From positions 141,278 to 205,277 of the forward strand of contig NZ_BMIK01000009.1 of NCBI RefSeq assembly GCF_014642075.1: a stretch of 64,000 nucleotides of DNA. Reading direction: 5' to 3'. The position numbers and the translations under genes were made by a program. Within the stretch, counting starts at the first letter, position 1. Each line of letters begins with the position of its first letter. The stretch comes from Parapedobacter defluvii. GTDB lineage: Bacteria; Bacteroidota; Bacteroidia; Sphingobacteriales; Sphingobacteriaceae. Below the pieces are notes generated by a model. That model made no database searches. It saw only the letters and a list, made by a program, of their open reading frames with translations, and was not told where the DNA came from. Shown here piece by piece: positions 54,609 through 62,164 of this stretch.

Positions 54609-55220
54609 ATGAAACAGGGAAGCAAGATGAAATCATCGCCGGATATTCCTGCTCAGTATACAGGAAAGCAACTTGATTTAGACGCATGTACACGGTTGCC
54701 GGATGAGGAAAGTGCACGTGCTTTTTTTGAACGGGCTAAACACCGCCTGTTGGATATAAACCGCTGGCATGAGGTGGCGGAGATACCTGCATCTGTGTTT
54801 GTGCTAACCGACGCATATGGTGGAGAGGCGGTGAAATCCCAGCCCATAGAAGGGGATAAAGTACGGATCGATATCCCTGGACCGGGGCCTTCGGCCGGAG
54901 ATGGATATGATTGGGTTGTTGTTGAAGATGTAACGGAGGTACCCGGTGAAATGTGTTCACTCACCCTGCGGCCTACTGATAATCCGTTGAAGTTGAACGA
55001 GGAAACGGCCCACTTTTTTAAAGATACAGCAACATCTACGCTGATCGTGGAACGAAAAGGGCAAGAAGTAACTGCCCGTTATCATGGGAGGAATGAAGTG
55101 ACGAATACGAATACGGACTCGTTGATAGATAACACGAGAAATGCGGCGGTAGGTATGGGTGCGAAGCTGGGGCTATCATATCCGCAATGGAAAAGTCTAA
55201 TAGAAGGTTTAGTAAAGTAG
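54609..55220 (+). CDS. Hypothetical protein
   Basis: 203 residues from the Met at 54609, immediately after the acidic protein gene. It has a mixed alpha/beta make-up, with EIPASVFVLTDAYGGEAVKSQ and DGYDWVVVEDVTEVPGEM in the middle and NTRNAAVGMGAKLGLSYPQWKSLI near the end. The central part suggests a beta-barrel or Rossmann-like domain, but I do not recognise it. Length and overlap with its neighbour suggest it is part of the same stress operon. Confidence 0.6.
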   Translation: MKQGSKMKSSPDIPAQYTGKQLDLDACTRLPDEESARAFFERAKHRLLDINRWHEVAEIPASVFVLTDAYGGEAVKSQPIEGDKVRIDIPGPGPSAGDGYDWVVVEDVTEVPGEMCSLTLRPTDNPLKLNEETAHFFKDTATSTLIVERKGQEVTARYHGRNEVTNTNTDSLIDNTRNAAVGMGAKLGLSYPQWKSLIEGLVK

Positions 55221-55277
55221 CCGTGAGTTCGGGGATAATTAATTGATTTTGGTTGACAAGTTAAAATTGAAAATATC

Positions 55278-55880
55278 ATGAAAACGCTACAATTTTTTAC
55301 AGTAATGGTTCTCCTTGCGGTATGGGGAACGGCATGTAACAACGCCAATCGGCGATCCGCAGATGACAGCGTAGAACAGGCACAGGACGTGAATGATACA
55401 ACGGCAATGGTGAACGAGAAGGACGGCGATTTTGCCGTGAAAGCCGCTGACGCCGGTCTGGCAGAAATAGAACTGGGTAAACTGGCACAGGAAAAGGCAA
55501 CCGACTCACGGGTGAAGGATTTCGCTCAGAAAATGGTTGACGATCATCAAAAAGCGAATAACGAACTGATGGGAATTGCTACACGTCATAATATTACCCT
55601 GCCGCCGGTAGCTAGCAAAGAACAGGCAGATAAACAACGAAAGCTCAGGGAAAAGTCAGGTTCTGAATTTGACAAAGAGTACATTGATATGATGGTCAAA
55701 GATCACGATAAGGTAGTCTCTTTGTTTGAAAAAGGCTCATCCGATGCCCAAAATCTCGATTTGAAAGCATTTGCTTCCAAAACGCTTCCGATATTGAAAA
55801 AGCATCACGAAGAAGCCAAGGCGATACGGGATTCAATAAGCCCGATGGATACGACGACTGTACAACGGATATTGCCCTGA
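55278..55880 (+). CDS. DUF4142 lipoprotein
   Basis: 200 residues. The signal MKTLQFFTVMVLLAVWGTAC ends in a lipobox Cys at about 20. The DUF4142 domain covers about 60-190: FAVKAADAGLAEIELGKLAQ, VKDFAQKMVDDHQKANNEL, YIDMMVKDHDKVVSLFEKG and LKKHHEEAKAI. This ferritin-like helical family is common in stress-related proteins and carries several conserved His and Glu residues that could bind metal. It ends a plus-strand run with a strong terminator. Confidence 0.85.
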   Translation: MKTLQFFTVMVLLAVWGTACNNANRRSADDSVEQAQDVNDTTAMVNEKDGDFAVKAADAGLAEIELGKLAQEKATDSRVKDFAQKMVDDHQKANNELMGIATRHNITLPPVASKEQADKQRKLREKSGSEFDKEYIDMMVKDHDKVVSLFEKGSSDAQNLDLKAFASKTLPILKKHHEEAKAIRDSISPMDTTTVQRILP

Positions 55881-55923
55881 TAACGATAACATTAACGTTT
55901 CAGGATACTATCGAAGCTTGCCA

Positions 55924-55957
55924 GAGGCCCGCAAACAGAGTTTGCGGGCCTCGTTTT
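55924..55957 (+). terminator. Strong Rho-independent terminator
   Basis: A 13-bp perfect stem, GAGGCCCGCAAAC pairing with GTTTGCGGGCCTC around an AGA loop, is followed by GTTTT. It lies 44 bp after the DUF4142 stop (55880) and 34 bp before the convergent glycosyltransferase stop (55991). Confidence 0.9.
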
Positions 55958-55990
55958 ATCCGATTGATCTGCGCCCGCCTGTATGTCATA

Positions 55991-57226
55991 CTATACTTCA
56001 AATGCCTTCCAGGTAAGCGTGCGGCTGAGGGATGAGGTTACTTGCATAAGTGCCTGTTCAGGAAGCGACGGCTTTTCTTCCGTTTTGATATGCGCTTTGA
56101 AAAGCTGCGCGTATTGCTTGCCGATTTTTGGCCAACGTAAAGACAATCCGTACCGGTAAGCATTTCTTTTGAGGCTCCTTAACTCGGAAGGGTTACCCAG
56201 TAGCTCATTGACAATGGATGAGAGGTGTTGGTCGTTGTTGAAGCCGAATAGCTTTCCCCGGTTGTCCCGGAGTAATTCGGTGGCATGCCAATAGGGAGTG
56301 GATACTACTGCCGCTCCGGCACCGACTGCATAAGACAGCGTGCCGCTGGTAATCTGTGCTTCATTGGGGTAGGGAGTAATGTATATATCGCATGCCGACA
56401 AATAGGAATGGAGCTTACGCTCGTGTACAAATTCAGAGATAAAGATCAAATGATCCTGAACGCCTAACTTTTTTGCCAATTGCATTAAACTGGTCCGGTA
56501 ATCTTCTCCGAAATTCCGTAAGATGCCGGGATGTGTTTTTCCAAGAATGACGTATTGTACATCGGGATGTTTCGCACAGATGGCCGGTAGCGATCTGATA
56601 GCCGTTTCCAGTCCTTTACTGGGACCAAGCAGTCCGAAAGTCAGCAGGATTTTTCCAGGGGGCAATCCCAGATTTTCCTTGACGGCGGCTGTATCCAGTT
56701 TGTTGAAATCAGGTACGCCATGCGGTATTGCCTTGATTTTGTTCGAGGTTATGTCATAAACGGAACGCAGCAATTGAACGGCTTTTTTGGTCATCACAAC
56801 AACTGCTGCTGCACGGTCCGCAAGCCGTTTGAGGATAGAAAGCTGAATCGGATCGGGTTGCGCCAATACGGTGTGGAATATAATGGTATAGGGAACTTTC
56901 AGTAAGCGCGTTAATCCGAGCAGGTAAACACCGCTCCGACCACCATAGATACCGAATTCGTGCTGAATACAGCACATGTCGACGCCGTTGCTATTGATAA
57001 ATGCCGCCGCCGACTGATAATCGGCGAGCCGTTCCTGACTAATCACGAATTTTACGTTGTCACCATACGCATATTGGTGTTTGTCATCGGAATCATTTAA
57101 CGCCACCACAAAGCTACCGTGTTCAGAAAAAGGAATGTGTTGATCCACTGCATGCATTAAATTTTCGTTAAATGTGGCCAAACCGCATTCCCTGGGCTGG
57201 CAGGTAGAGATATATGCTATCCTCAT
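55991..57226 (-). CDS. GT4-family glycosyltransferase
   Basis: 411 residues. The N-terminal half has the start IAYISTCQPRECGLATFNENL and CIQHEFGIYGGRSGVYLLGL. The C-terminal GT-B donor domain carries LLTFGLLGPSKGLETAIRSLPAI, YVILGKTHPG and ITPYPNEAQITSGTLSYAVGAGAAVVSTPY. Similar proteins transfer mannose or other hexoses from nucleotide sugars. It stands alone, convergent with the DUF4142 gene, and may belong functionally to the heptose/saccharide cluster 4 kb away. Confidence 0.85.
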   Translation of the reverse strand: MRIAYISTCQPRECGLATFNENLMHAVDQHIPFSEHGSFVVALNDSDDKHQYAYGDNVKFVISQERLADYQSAAAFINSNGVDMCCIQHEFGIYGGRSGVYLLGLTRLLKVPYTIIFHTVLAQPDPIQLSILKRLADRAAAVVVMTKKAVQLLRSVYDITSNKIKAIPHGVPDFNKLDTAAVKENLGLPPGKILLTFGLLGPSKGLETAIRSLPAICAKHPDVQYVILGKTHPGILRNFGEDYRTSLMQLAKKLGVQDHLIFISEFVHERKLHSYLSACDIYITPYPNEAQITSGTLSYAVGAGAAVVSTPYWHATELLRDNRGKLFGFNNDQHLSSIVNELLGNPSELRSLKRNAYRYGLSLRWPKIGKQYAQLFKAHIKTEEKPSLPEQALMQVTSSLSRTLTWKAFEV

Positions 57227-57398
57227 CAGTTAAATATTACCGTGTTAAAGTTTTACTACAGGCGGCTGCTGCACTTGCACTGCAAACGTACTAACAGCAT
57301 AGCTCGCCGATTTGTTTGAGGGTATGGAACGAATAAAAAAATATGATAAATAAATGATAGGTTTGGGTGATATTTGAAGGACGGAAGACACATGATAT

Positions 57399-57430
57399 AA
57401 AAAGATATTCTCAAATAAAAGATATTCTCA
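57399..57430 (+). repeat. Tandem 17-bp direct repeat at the sigma gene start
   Basis: AAAAGATATTCTCA occurs at 57400-57413 and again at 57417-57430, so the second copy runs into the ATG at 57430. The spacing is 17 bp. The repeat straddles the translation start of an ECF sigma gene; it could be a protein or RNA control site or a simple slippage duplication. Confidence 0.55.
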
Positions 57431-57969
57431 TGGAGAAAACTATGATAACAATCTATCAGGACGTTTTTCCTTCCGTGGCACGCTATGTGTCAAAACGCGG
57501 CGGCATATTCGAAGAAGCCAAAGATGTCTTTCATGATGCATTATTGATTTATTATGAAAAAATGTATGGAGGGCAGCTCATTCTACAGCAAAGTAAAGAA
57601 GCTTACGTGTTTGGTGTTGCCAGGCATCTGTGGACCAAACGGTATGCTGAGAACCGGCGGTATGCATCGTTGGATCAATTGATGGAAGGATTTGGTGATG
57701 AAAATACCGGCCGCGATTGGATGGACGACAACTCAGCAGACGAAACGTTATCTGATAAACGCATCCTTCGGCTATTGCAAACCGCTGGCCGCAGATGCAT
57801 GGAGGTGCTGGCCGCTTTTTATTACGAGAAGTTGGATATGAAAGAACTGGCTTATCGGTTTGGTTTTTCAGGTACCCGCTCGGCCACAGTGCAGAAATTT
57901 AAGTGCTTGCAGAAAGTAAAACAGATAGTCAAAGAAAAATCGCTGCACTATGAAGACTTCGTTGGATAA
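57430..57969 (+). CDS. ECF-like RNA polymerase sigma factor
   Basis: 179 residues from the Met at 57430. Region 2 is seen in GIFEEAKDVFHDALLIYYEKM with AYVFGVARHLWTKRYAENRR, and region 4 in MEVLAAFYYEKLDMKELAYRF and SATVQKFKCLQKVKQIV. Compared with the other ECF genes in the window it lacks the conserved linker but keeps both domains. It overlaps a small gene (57950) by 20 bp. It is probably the sigma factor of a short operon with that small gene. Confidence 0.75.
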   Translation: MEKTMITIYQDVFPSVARYVSKRGGIFEEAKDVFHDALLIYYEKMYGGQLILQQSKEAYVFGVARHLWTKRYAENRRYASLDQLMEGFGDENTGRDWMDDNSADETLSDKRILRLLQTAGRRCMEVLAAFYYEKLDMKELAYRFGFSGTRSATVQKFKCLQKVKQIVKEKSLHYEDFVG

Positions 57970-58219
57970 CCTGCAACTTATGGAAGATTGTTTGCTGGGA
58001 CGGGCCTCGAACGAACAATGCCTGTTTTTTGAGGCAGCTTTGCTTTTGGACCCGGCACTTCGGGAGGATATCCGATGGCAACAGAAGACCTACCACATCA
58101 TCCGTGACTACGGCCGTCAGCAACTGCGGAGTGAACTGGATCAGGTACATAAGATGCTATTCACGTCTCCGCAACATCGTACATTCCGCGACCAAATACT
58201 GAAGTTCTTCCGTGGGTAA
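57950..58219 (+). CDS. Small protein overlapping the sigma gene, possible regulator
   Basis: 89 residues, MKTSLDNLQLMEDCLLGRAS at the start. It is mostly helical, with LQLMEDCLLGRASNEQCLFF and LLLDPALREDIRWQQKTYHI, a layout resembling the cytoplasmic N-terminal helical part of Bacteroidota anti-sigma factors (an E.YL.G.L...E...FE type start), but no membrane helix follows. The 20-bp overlap with the upstream sigma gene implies coupling and points to an anti-sigma-like role. Confidence 0.55.
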   Translation: MKTSLDNLQLMEDCLLGRASNEQCLFFEAALLLDPALREDIRWQQKTYHIIRDYGRQQLRSELDQVHKMLFTSPQHRTFRDQILKFFRG

Positions 58220-58315
58220 TTACTGAAAATTACTAGTTAAAAGTAACGAATTGACATACCCTTAGTGAAGGTGTGTGGGGATAACTATGCTTACTCTTTA
58301 TTAACTATCAACAAT

Positions 58316-59011
58316 ATGAATATCAATAGCAATGAATTCCGGCGGTATGCCGTAAAACATCACGGCATTAACGGCATGTATGTAGATCAGTATATTTCCG
58401 GTCTGCCGGCTTATGCGCTCCCGAAGGCCATGACACCGTATATTACCGAGGAGCGGCAGCTCAATGTGGCTCAGATGGATGTGTTTTCACGTCTTATGGT
58501 AGACCGTATTATTTTTCTCGGCGAACCGGTAGACGACCGTGTAGCCAACATCATCCAGGCCCAGTTGCTGTTCCTGCAGTCGGCCGATCCAAAGAAGGAT
58601 ATCCAGTTATACGTCAATTCGCCCGGTGGTTCGGTTTACGCGGGATTGGGTATCTACGATACCATGCAGTACATTGGGCCGGATGTGGCCACCATCTGCA
58701 CAGGCATTGCCCTATCCATGGCGGCCGTACTGTTATGTGCCGGTGCCAAAGGAAAGCGTGCCGCATTGCCCCATGCCCGTGTAATGATCCACCAGACTTC
58801 CGGTGGCATGCAGGGGACAGCTGCGGATATGGATATCAGTATCCGGCAAACCTTAAAGATCCAGCAGGAGCTTTACCGGATCATTGCCGCCCACAGCGGG
58901 CAGGACTTCGAACGGGTGGACAAACTGTCGGACCGCGACCACTGGATGACCGCCGGAGAGGCCAAGGAATTCGGCATGGTGGATGAGGTACTTAAGCGTG
59001 GCGAACCGTGA
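58316..59011 (+). CDS. clpP: ATP-dependent Clp protease proteolytic subunit (ClpP)
   Basis: 231 residues from the Met at 58316. The catalytic triad is complete: Ser in TGIALSMAAVLLCAG, His in LPHARVMIHQTSGG and Asp in DRDHWMTAGEAKEFG. The N-terminus (RRYAVKHHGINGMYVDQYIS) differs from usual ClpP proteins. It is not next to clpX, so it is likely a second, divergent ClpP, perhaps with its own partners. It follows an ECF sigma gene and is the last typical gene before the accessory island. Confidence 0.85.
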   Translation: MNINSNEFRRYAVKHHGINGMYVDQYISGLPAYALPKAMTPYITEERQLNVAQMDVFSRLMVDRIIFLGEPVDDRVANIIQAQLLFLQSADPKKDIQLYVNSPGGSVYAGLGIYDTMQYIGPDVATICTGIALSMAAVLLCAGAKGKRAALPHARVMIHQTSGGMQGTAADMDISIRQTLKIQQELYRIIAAHSGQDFERVDKLSDRDHWMTAGEAKEFGMVDEVLKRGEP

Positions 59012-59045
59012 TACTTTTTGACGCGACATTCTCCTGCTTTTCTTC

Positions 59046-59180
59046 TCCCTTTTTCCTGCCGTTGTTCTGCCGTAATGTATGCCGTATCTAAGGTTTATCT
59101 AAGGCGTATGTAGCCTTTTGATAGATATGGTATAGTCCATCCTCAGATGGAGCATACATAACGGCAGGAGAAAGTAGGGA
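59046..59180. repeat. Long imperfect inverted repeat
   Basis: Left arm (about 59046-59087) contains CTCCCT, CCTGCCGTT and ATGTATGC; the right arm (about 59150-59180) gives the same three blocks on the opposite strand (GCATACAT, AACGGCAGG and AGGGAG). The left arm has about ten extra bases between blocks two and three (a second CTGCCGT). The enclosed part is about 60 bp. It could be a small non-autonomous element or a large RNA hairpin. Confidence 0.5.
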
Positions 59181-59306
59181 GTTAGTGTCTTATTTGCCGG
59201 CACAGGTTCGGTAAAGGCTGTCCAGTTGCATAGTGGCGGCGAAGCTTTGTTTGGGGCATTTCAAAAGTAGGTGGCTTCCATGTACGCGTGCCATCCTGTC
59301 GTACGT

Positions 59307-59372
59307 TTTGCCACGTATCATTCACCTATTTGCCACGTATGATCCACCTATTTGCCACATATTGTTCACCTT
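59307..59372. repeat. Three tandem 22-bp units
   Basis: Units at 59307-59328, 59329-59350 and 59351-59372 share the form TTTGCCACrTATnnTyCACC followed by two more bases, with one to four changes between them. No coding sequence lies here. Multiple near-terminal repeats of the GTGGCAAA / GTGGATCA type are known from IS21-family element ends in Bacteroidota, so this may be a relic IS end; no istA/istB genes remain in the window. Confidence 0.55.
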
Positions 59373-59474
59373 TATTTAGTGGGTATGCAGCGGGCAAACT
59401 GCGGACTGTATGTATAGGTGTCCTGTATATGCAGCGGGACAACTACAAGACGGCGGCTGGTGTTTCTCAAGTTT

Positions 59475-59849
59475 TTATCGCTTGGCTTTAGAACCAGCCT
59501 TGATTTTCTCTTCCAGCGTTTTGATGTATTTTTCTTGTATTTCGACAAGTTTTTGGAGGGATTCCAAAGTGAGGTCTTCGCTTTGGGGGGTGCGTTGGTA
59601 GGGGATGCCTGGGTCAGCCGCTAGGGTATATTCCGAAGGAGGAATCGATTCAAGATCTTTTTCCACCAGGTCTTTCAGATCGATGTGAAATAAATTCACA
59701 ATTCTTACCAACACATCCAATTTTGGAATTGACCCCCGTTCATAGGAAGCTACATTGTCGCGTGACACTTCCAATAGTTTTGCTAAATCGGATTGACCTA
59801 GCTTCCGCTCCTCCCGGAGAAACTTTATATTTTTTGAAAAATAGTTCAT
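59475..59849 (-). CDS. XRE-family helix-turn-helix regulator
   Basis: 124 residues. The N-terminal HTH (about 5-60) has IKFLREERKLGQSDLAKLLE and RDNVASYERGSIPKLDVLVR, a normal Cro/C1-type fold. The C-terminal part ends in a coiled helix (LQKLVEIQEKYIKTLEEKIK), probably for dimer formation. It is divergent from the small HTH/sigma/Cas12f operon with only 81 bp between, so it most likely represses that operon and its own promoter. Confidence 0.88.
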   Translation of the reverse strand: MNYFSKNIKFLREERKLGQSDLAKLLEVSRDNVASYERGSIPKLDVLVRIVNLFHIDLKDLVEKDLESIPPSEYTLAADPGIPYQRTPQSEDLTLESLQKLVEIQEKYIKTLEEKIKAGSKAKR

Positions 59850-59930
59850 TGTGAAAGTAAATCACAAATTAGTTGTAAATATGAAAAATATTCACAAACT
59901 TTGCTTATGTATTCACAAAAGTAATAAAAA
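59850..59930. promoter_or_regulatory. Divergent promoter/operator region of the XRE and Cas12f operons
   Basis: 81 bp, AT-rich. A perfect-arm palindrome GTGAAAGTAAATCAC lies at 59851-59865 next to the XRE start; read on the minus strand TAATTTG at 59865-59871 resembles a -7 element there. TTCACAAA occurs at about 59891 and 59912 on the plus strand. The repeated TCACAAA/TTTGTGA words are probable binding sites for the XRE protein, which would control both directions. Confidence 0.5.
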
Positions 59931-60119
59931 ATGAAGAAAGCGAGGTATCCTGAAAATTTGCCGTTGAAGCTTGAAATCGTGAAATCCCGGCGTACCATCA
60001 AAGAGATTGCCGAGAAAATCGGCGTAAGCCGCGAAGTGCTGACCAACACTGTGAACGGGCACTACAAAGGTGTCGAAGTGATCAAGAAACTGAAGTCTGA
60101 ACTAAATATTACCGATTGA
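59931..60119 (+). CDS. Small helix-turn-helix protein
   Basis: 62 residues, MKKARYPENLPLKLEIVKSR at the start. The HTH core is RTIKEIAEKIGVSREVLTNT followed by VNGHYKGVEVIKKLKSELN. It is a minimal Cro-like DNA-binding protein without a further domain. It is the first gene before the sigma factor (stop at 60119, sigma ATG at 60137), so it belongs to the same operon and may be a local antagonist of the XRE repressor or an accessory factor of the sigma/Cas12f pair. Confidence 0.75.
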   Translation: MKKARYPENLPLKLEIVKSRRTIKEIAEKIGVSREVLTNTVNGHYKGVEVIKKLKSELNITD

Positions 60120-60136
60120 CTAAAATTCTACAACAC

Positions 60137-60956
60137 ATGTACGCATCGACCTACCGAACCAAAAAGAACACCGAGCGGTTTTTCCAATCCTTTAAAGCCG
60201 GCGACGAAGCCGGGCTGAATTATTTCTATCATGCATACTATGATTACTACGCATGGCGGGCTGAACGTTTTGTGAAAGATGATGTTGTGGCGCACGCCAT
60301 GGCACAGGAGGCATTCCTGCGGTTGTGGCTTATGCGGGATCTCATCCGCGATGGAGACCACCTGCACGAATTTCTCGGCATGCAGCTTCGCGAAGCGGGC
60401 AAAGCCTACTATGGTAAAACCACCGATCGTTTCCACCGGAGCATGCTGCGGCTGGATGGCATCGAGGATTTCCAGGAATTCATGCTGGGCTATGAAATGG
60501 AGGAGGAGCAGGAAGAGGATGTTGTCTACCTCGAACAGTTGGAAATGGAGAAACAGCGGCAACTGGAGCAGATCAACGGCCTGCTTCCGAACCTTGACCG
60601 GCCAACAGCAATTATTCATCCGGCTGTGCCTGCGGTATGGGTTCAATTACGAGCGTATCGCCTACCACCTCGGCGGCATCTCGGACTATGAAGTAGCCCA
60701 GCGCGTGGAGCAGTGCATCGCCAATTTGAAAGCCGCACTCTCGGATACGGCCAAGCTGGACAGCGCCACCCGGACGAAGCCGCTCGTTACCGAAGGCATG
60801 CTCACCGAAGAGCAGGCGCAGGTGCTGGCGATGCGCTATGACCTGCAATATTCTTTCGAGGAAATTGCCGAGGCTCTGCAACTGGATGATGCCAAAGTGA
60901 AATCGCTGTTTGTACAAGCGCATACCGTTATTAAAAAGGGGAAGCAATCGGCCTGA
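60137..60956 (+). pseudogene. ECF-like sigma factor gene paired with dCas12f, interrupted by a +1 frameshift
   Basis: One sigma-like protein is spread over two frames. Frame one (ATG 60137; a TTG at 60116 is also open) gives region 2: FFQSFKAGDEAGLNYFYHAY and AMAQEAFLRLWLMRDLI. It stays convincing up to ...QINGLLPNL near 60595 and then degrades. The +1 frame continues with TGQQQLFIRLCLRYGFNYER and IAYHLGGISDYEVAQ, then a second HTH-like block, LTEEQAQVLAMRYDLQYSFEE with DDAKVKSLFVQAHTVIKKG, and stops at 60956. Removing one T of the CTTGACC at 60593-60599 restores one frame of about 273 codons. Two sigma-4-like units in tandem are unusual. Either a sequencing error, a real mutation or, less likely, programmed frameshifting. 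Confidence 0.8.
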
Positions 60957-60958
60957 CC

Positions 60959-62053
60959 ATGGAAAAGAAGACCATCATCCTGACACGGAAAATACAGGTG
61001 TACGTCGACTGCGACGATAAGGCGCAGAAAGACGCGTACTACAAGCAACTGTATGAATGGCAGTTTTTAGCCTTTCAGGCGGCCAATCTGATCTTTACCA
61101 ACCTGTATGTGCAGGATCGGGTGAAAGACCTGATTTACTTCACCGACGAGGTGAAGGTAAAGCTGGCCGACCGTGCCAAGGATGCCGAGGGCATCTTGAA
61201 CACCTCGCGGATGAACACCACCTACCGCGTGCTGTCCAGTAAATTGCTGGGCAAGATGCCCTCGGACATCTTTTCCAATTTGAACAATGCACTGACGAGT
61301 GTCTATAATACCGAGCGCAGCGCGTACTGGAAAGGGGAGAAGTCGCTGCGGAATTACAAACGCAACATTCCGTTGCCCTTTTCCGGCAAGTCGTTGAAGT
61401 TCGCGGCAGATGAAAAGCACCGGGAATTCCGGTTCACGCTGTTCAAGATACCGTTCAAGACGTATCTCGGCAAGGACAAAACGGATAAACGGGTGCTGAT
61501 CCAGCGGAATGTAGTTGGTATGTTAAAGCTCTGCGCTAGTTCGCTGAAAATTGATAAGGGCAAGCTTTACCTGTTGGCAGCCTTTGAGATGGAGCGCGAC
61601 GAGCATCGGTTGAAAGACTCCGTAATCGCGGAAGCCTCGCTCTCCATCGAACATCCCATCGTGATGAAGGTAGGGAAGGAGCAGTTCCAGATCGGCAACA
61701 AGGAGGAATTCCTGCACCGGCGGCTGGCCATTCAGGCTGCGCGGCACCGCTTGCAGCGGGGTTCGACCTACAACCGTGGGGGTAAAGGCCGCGAGCGTAA
61801 GCTGAAAAGTTTGGAGGATTGGGACGCGAAAGAAAAACGGTATGTCGATAACCGGCTGCATTTGTATAGCAGGCGGTTGATCGATCTGTGCGTAAAATCG
61901 GAGGCGGGTACGTTATTGCTGGTGAACCAGCAGCAGAAAGAGGAGGTAGCCAAGGAAGAGGAGTTTCTGCTCCGCAATTGGAGTTATTATGGACTGAAGG
62001 AAAAGATTGCCTACAAGGCGAAGAAAGCGGGGATTAATGTGATTGAGGAATAG
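60959..62053 (+). CDS. Nuclease-dead Cas12f-like protein (dCas12f)
   Basis: 364 residues starting 2 bp after the sigma stop. The order matches type V-F Cas12f: an N-terminal helical/REC part (about 30-125), a wedge-like part (SLRNYKRNIPLPFSGKSLKF, FTLFKIPFKTYL), then RuvC. In RuvC-I, ASLSIEHPIVMKVG stands where Cas12f/TnpB have xDLGIxxPxV, so Ser227 replaces the catalytic Asp. A helix-rich RRGS/HRLQRGSTYNRGGKGR linker follows. In RuvC-II, GTLLLVNQQQ aligns with GTVQMENLES of Un1Cas12f1, so Val322 replaces the Glu. The protein ends at AGINVIEE, before the zinc ribbon and RuvC-III Asp. Nuclease activity is therefore ruled out by sequence; RNA-guided DNA binding is likely kept. Confidence 0.88.
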   Translation: MEKKTIILTRKIQVYVDCDDKAQKDAYYKQLYEWQFLAFQAANLIFTNLYVQDRVKDLIYFTDEVKVKLADRAKDAEGILNTSRMNTTYRVLSSKLLGKMPSDIFSNLNNALTSVYNTERSAYWKGEKSLRNYKRNIPLPFSGKSLKFAADEKHREFRFTLFKIPFKTYLGKDKTDKRVLIQRNVVGMLKLCASSLKIDKGKLYLLAAFEMERDEHRLKDSVIAEASLSIEHPIVMKVGKEQFQIGNKEEFLHRRLAIQAARHRLQRGSTYNRGGKGRERKLKSLEDWDAKEKRYVDNRLHLYSRRLIDLCVKSEAGTLLLVNQQQKEEVAKEEEFLLRNWSYYGLKEKIAYKAKKAGINVIEE

Positions 62054-62164
62054 TGGCGGCTATCGGAGATCAGCGGTTGGCTTTTTTCGTCAATGGCTGA
62101 GAGCTGACTGCTGATCGCTAAAAGAGCCGAATAAAGTTCTTTGAAATCTTAGTAAAGATAGTGG

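Larger units (their letters stand above)
59012..59474. other. Non-coding gap with repeats at the edge of the accessory island
   Basis: 463 bp between clpP and the XRE gene, with no gene seen. It contains the inverted repeat listed at 59046-59180 and the three tandem 22-bp units listed at 59307-59372. The change from ordinary genes to the HTH/sigma/Cas12f set happens here, so it is a plausible island boundary. Confidence 0.45.

Noticed and set aside
60590..60600. RF2-type programmed frameshift at CTTGACC
   Set aside because: The RF2 site needs CTT-TGA-C with a stop in the zero frame and an upstream Shine-Dalgarno-like word; here the zero frame has no stop at the shift point and no such word is clear.
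60279..60956. The +1-frame part of the sigma region taken as an independent complete gene from 60279
   Set aside because: Its first ~100 codons are a shadow of the region-2 frame and have no sensible composition; only the part after about 60597 is real and continues the first frame.
60959..62053. Reading the Cas12f-like gene as an IS200/IS605 TnpB or a TnpB-like dead repressor
   Set aside because: There is no TnpA gene or element end, the gene is coupled to a sigma factor, and a 36-nt repeat array with a tracrRNA-like region follows. Type V-F origin explains more.
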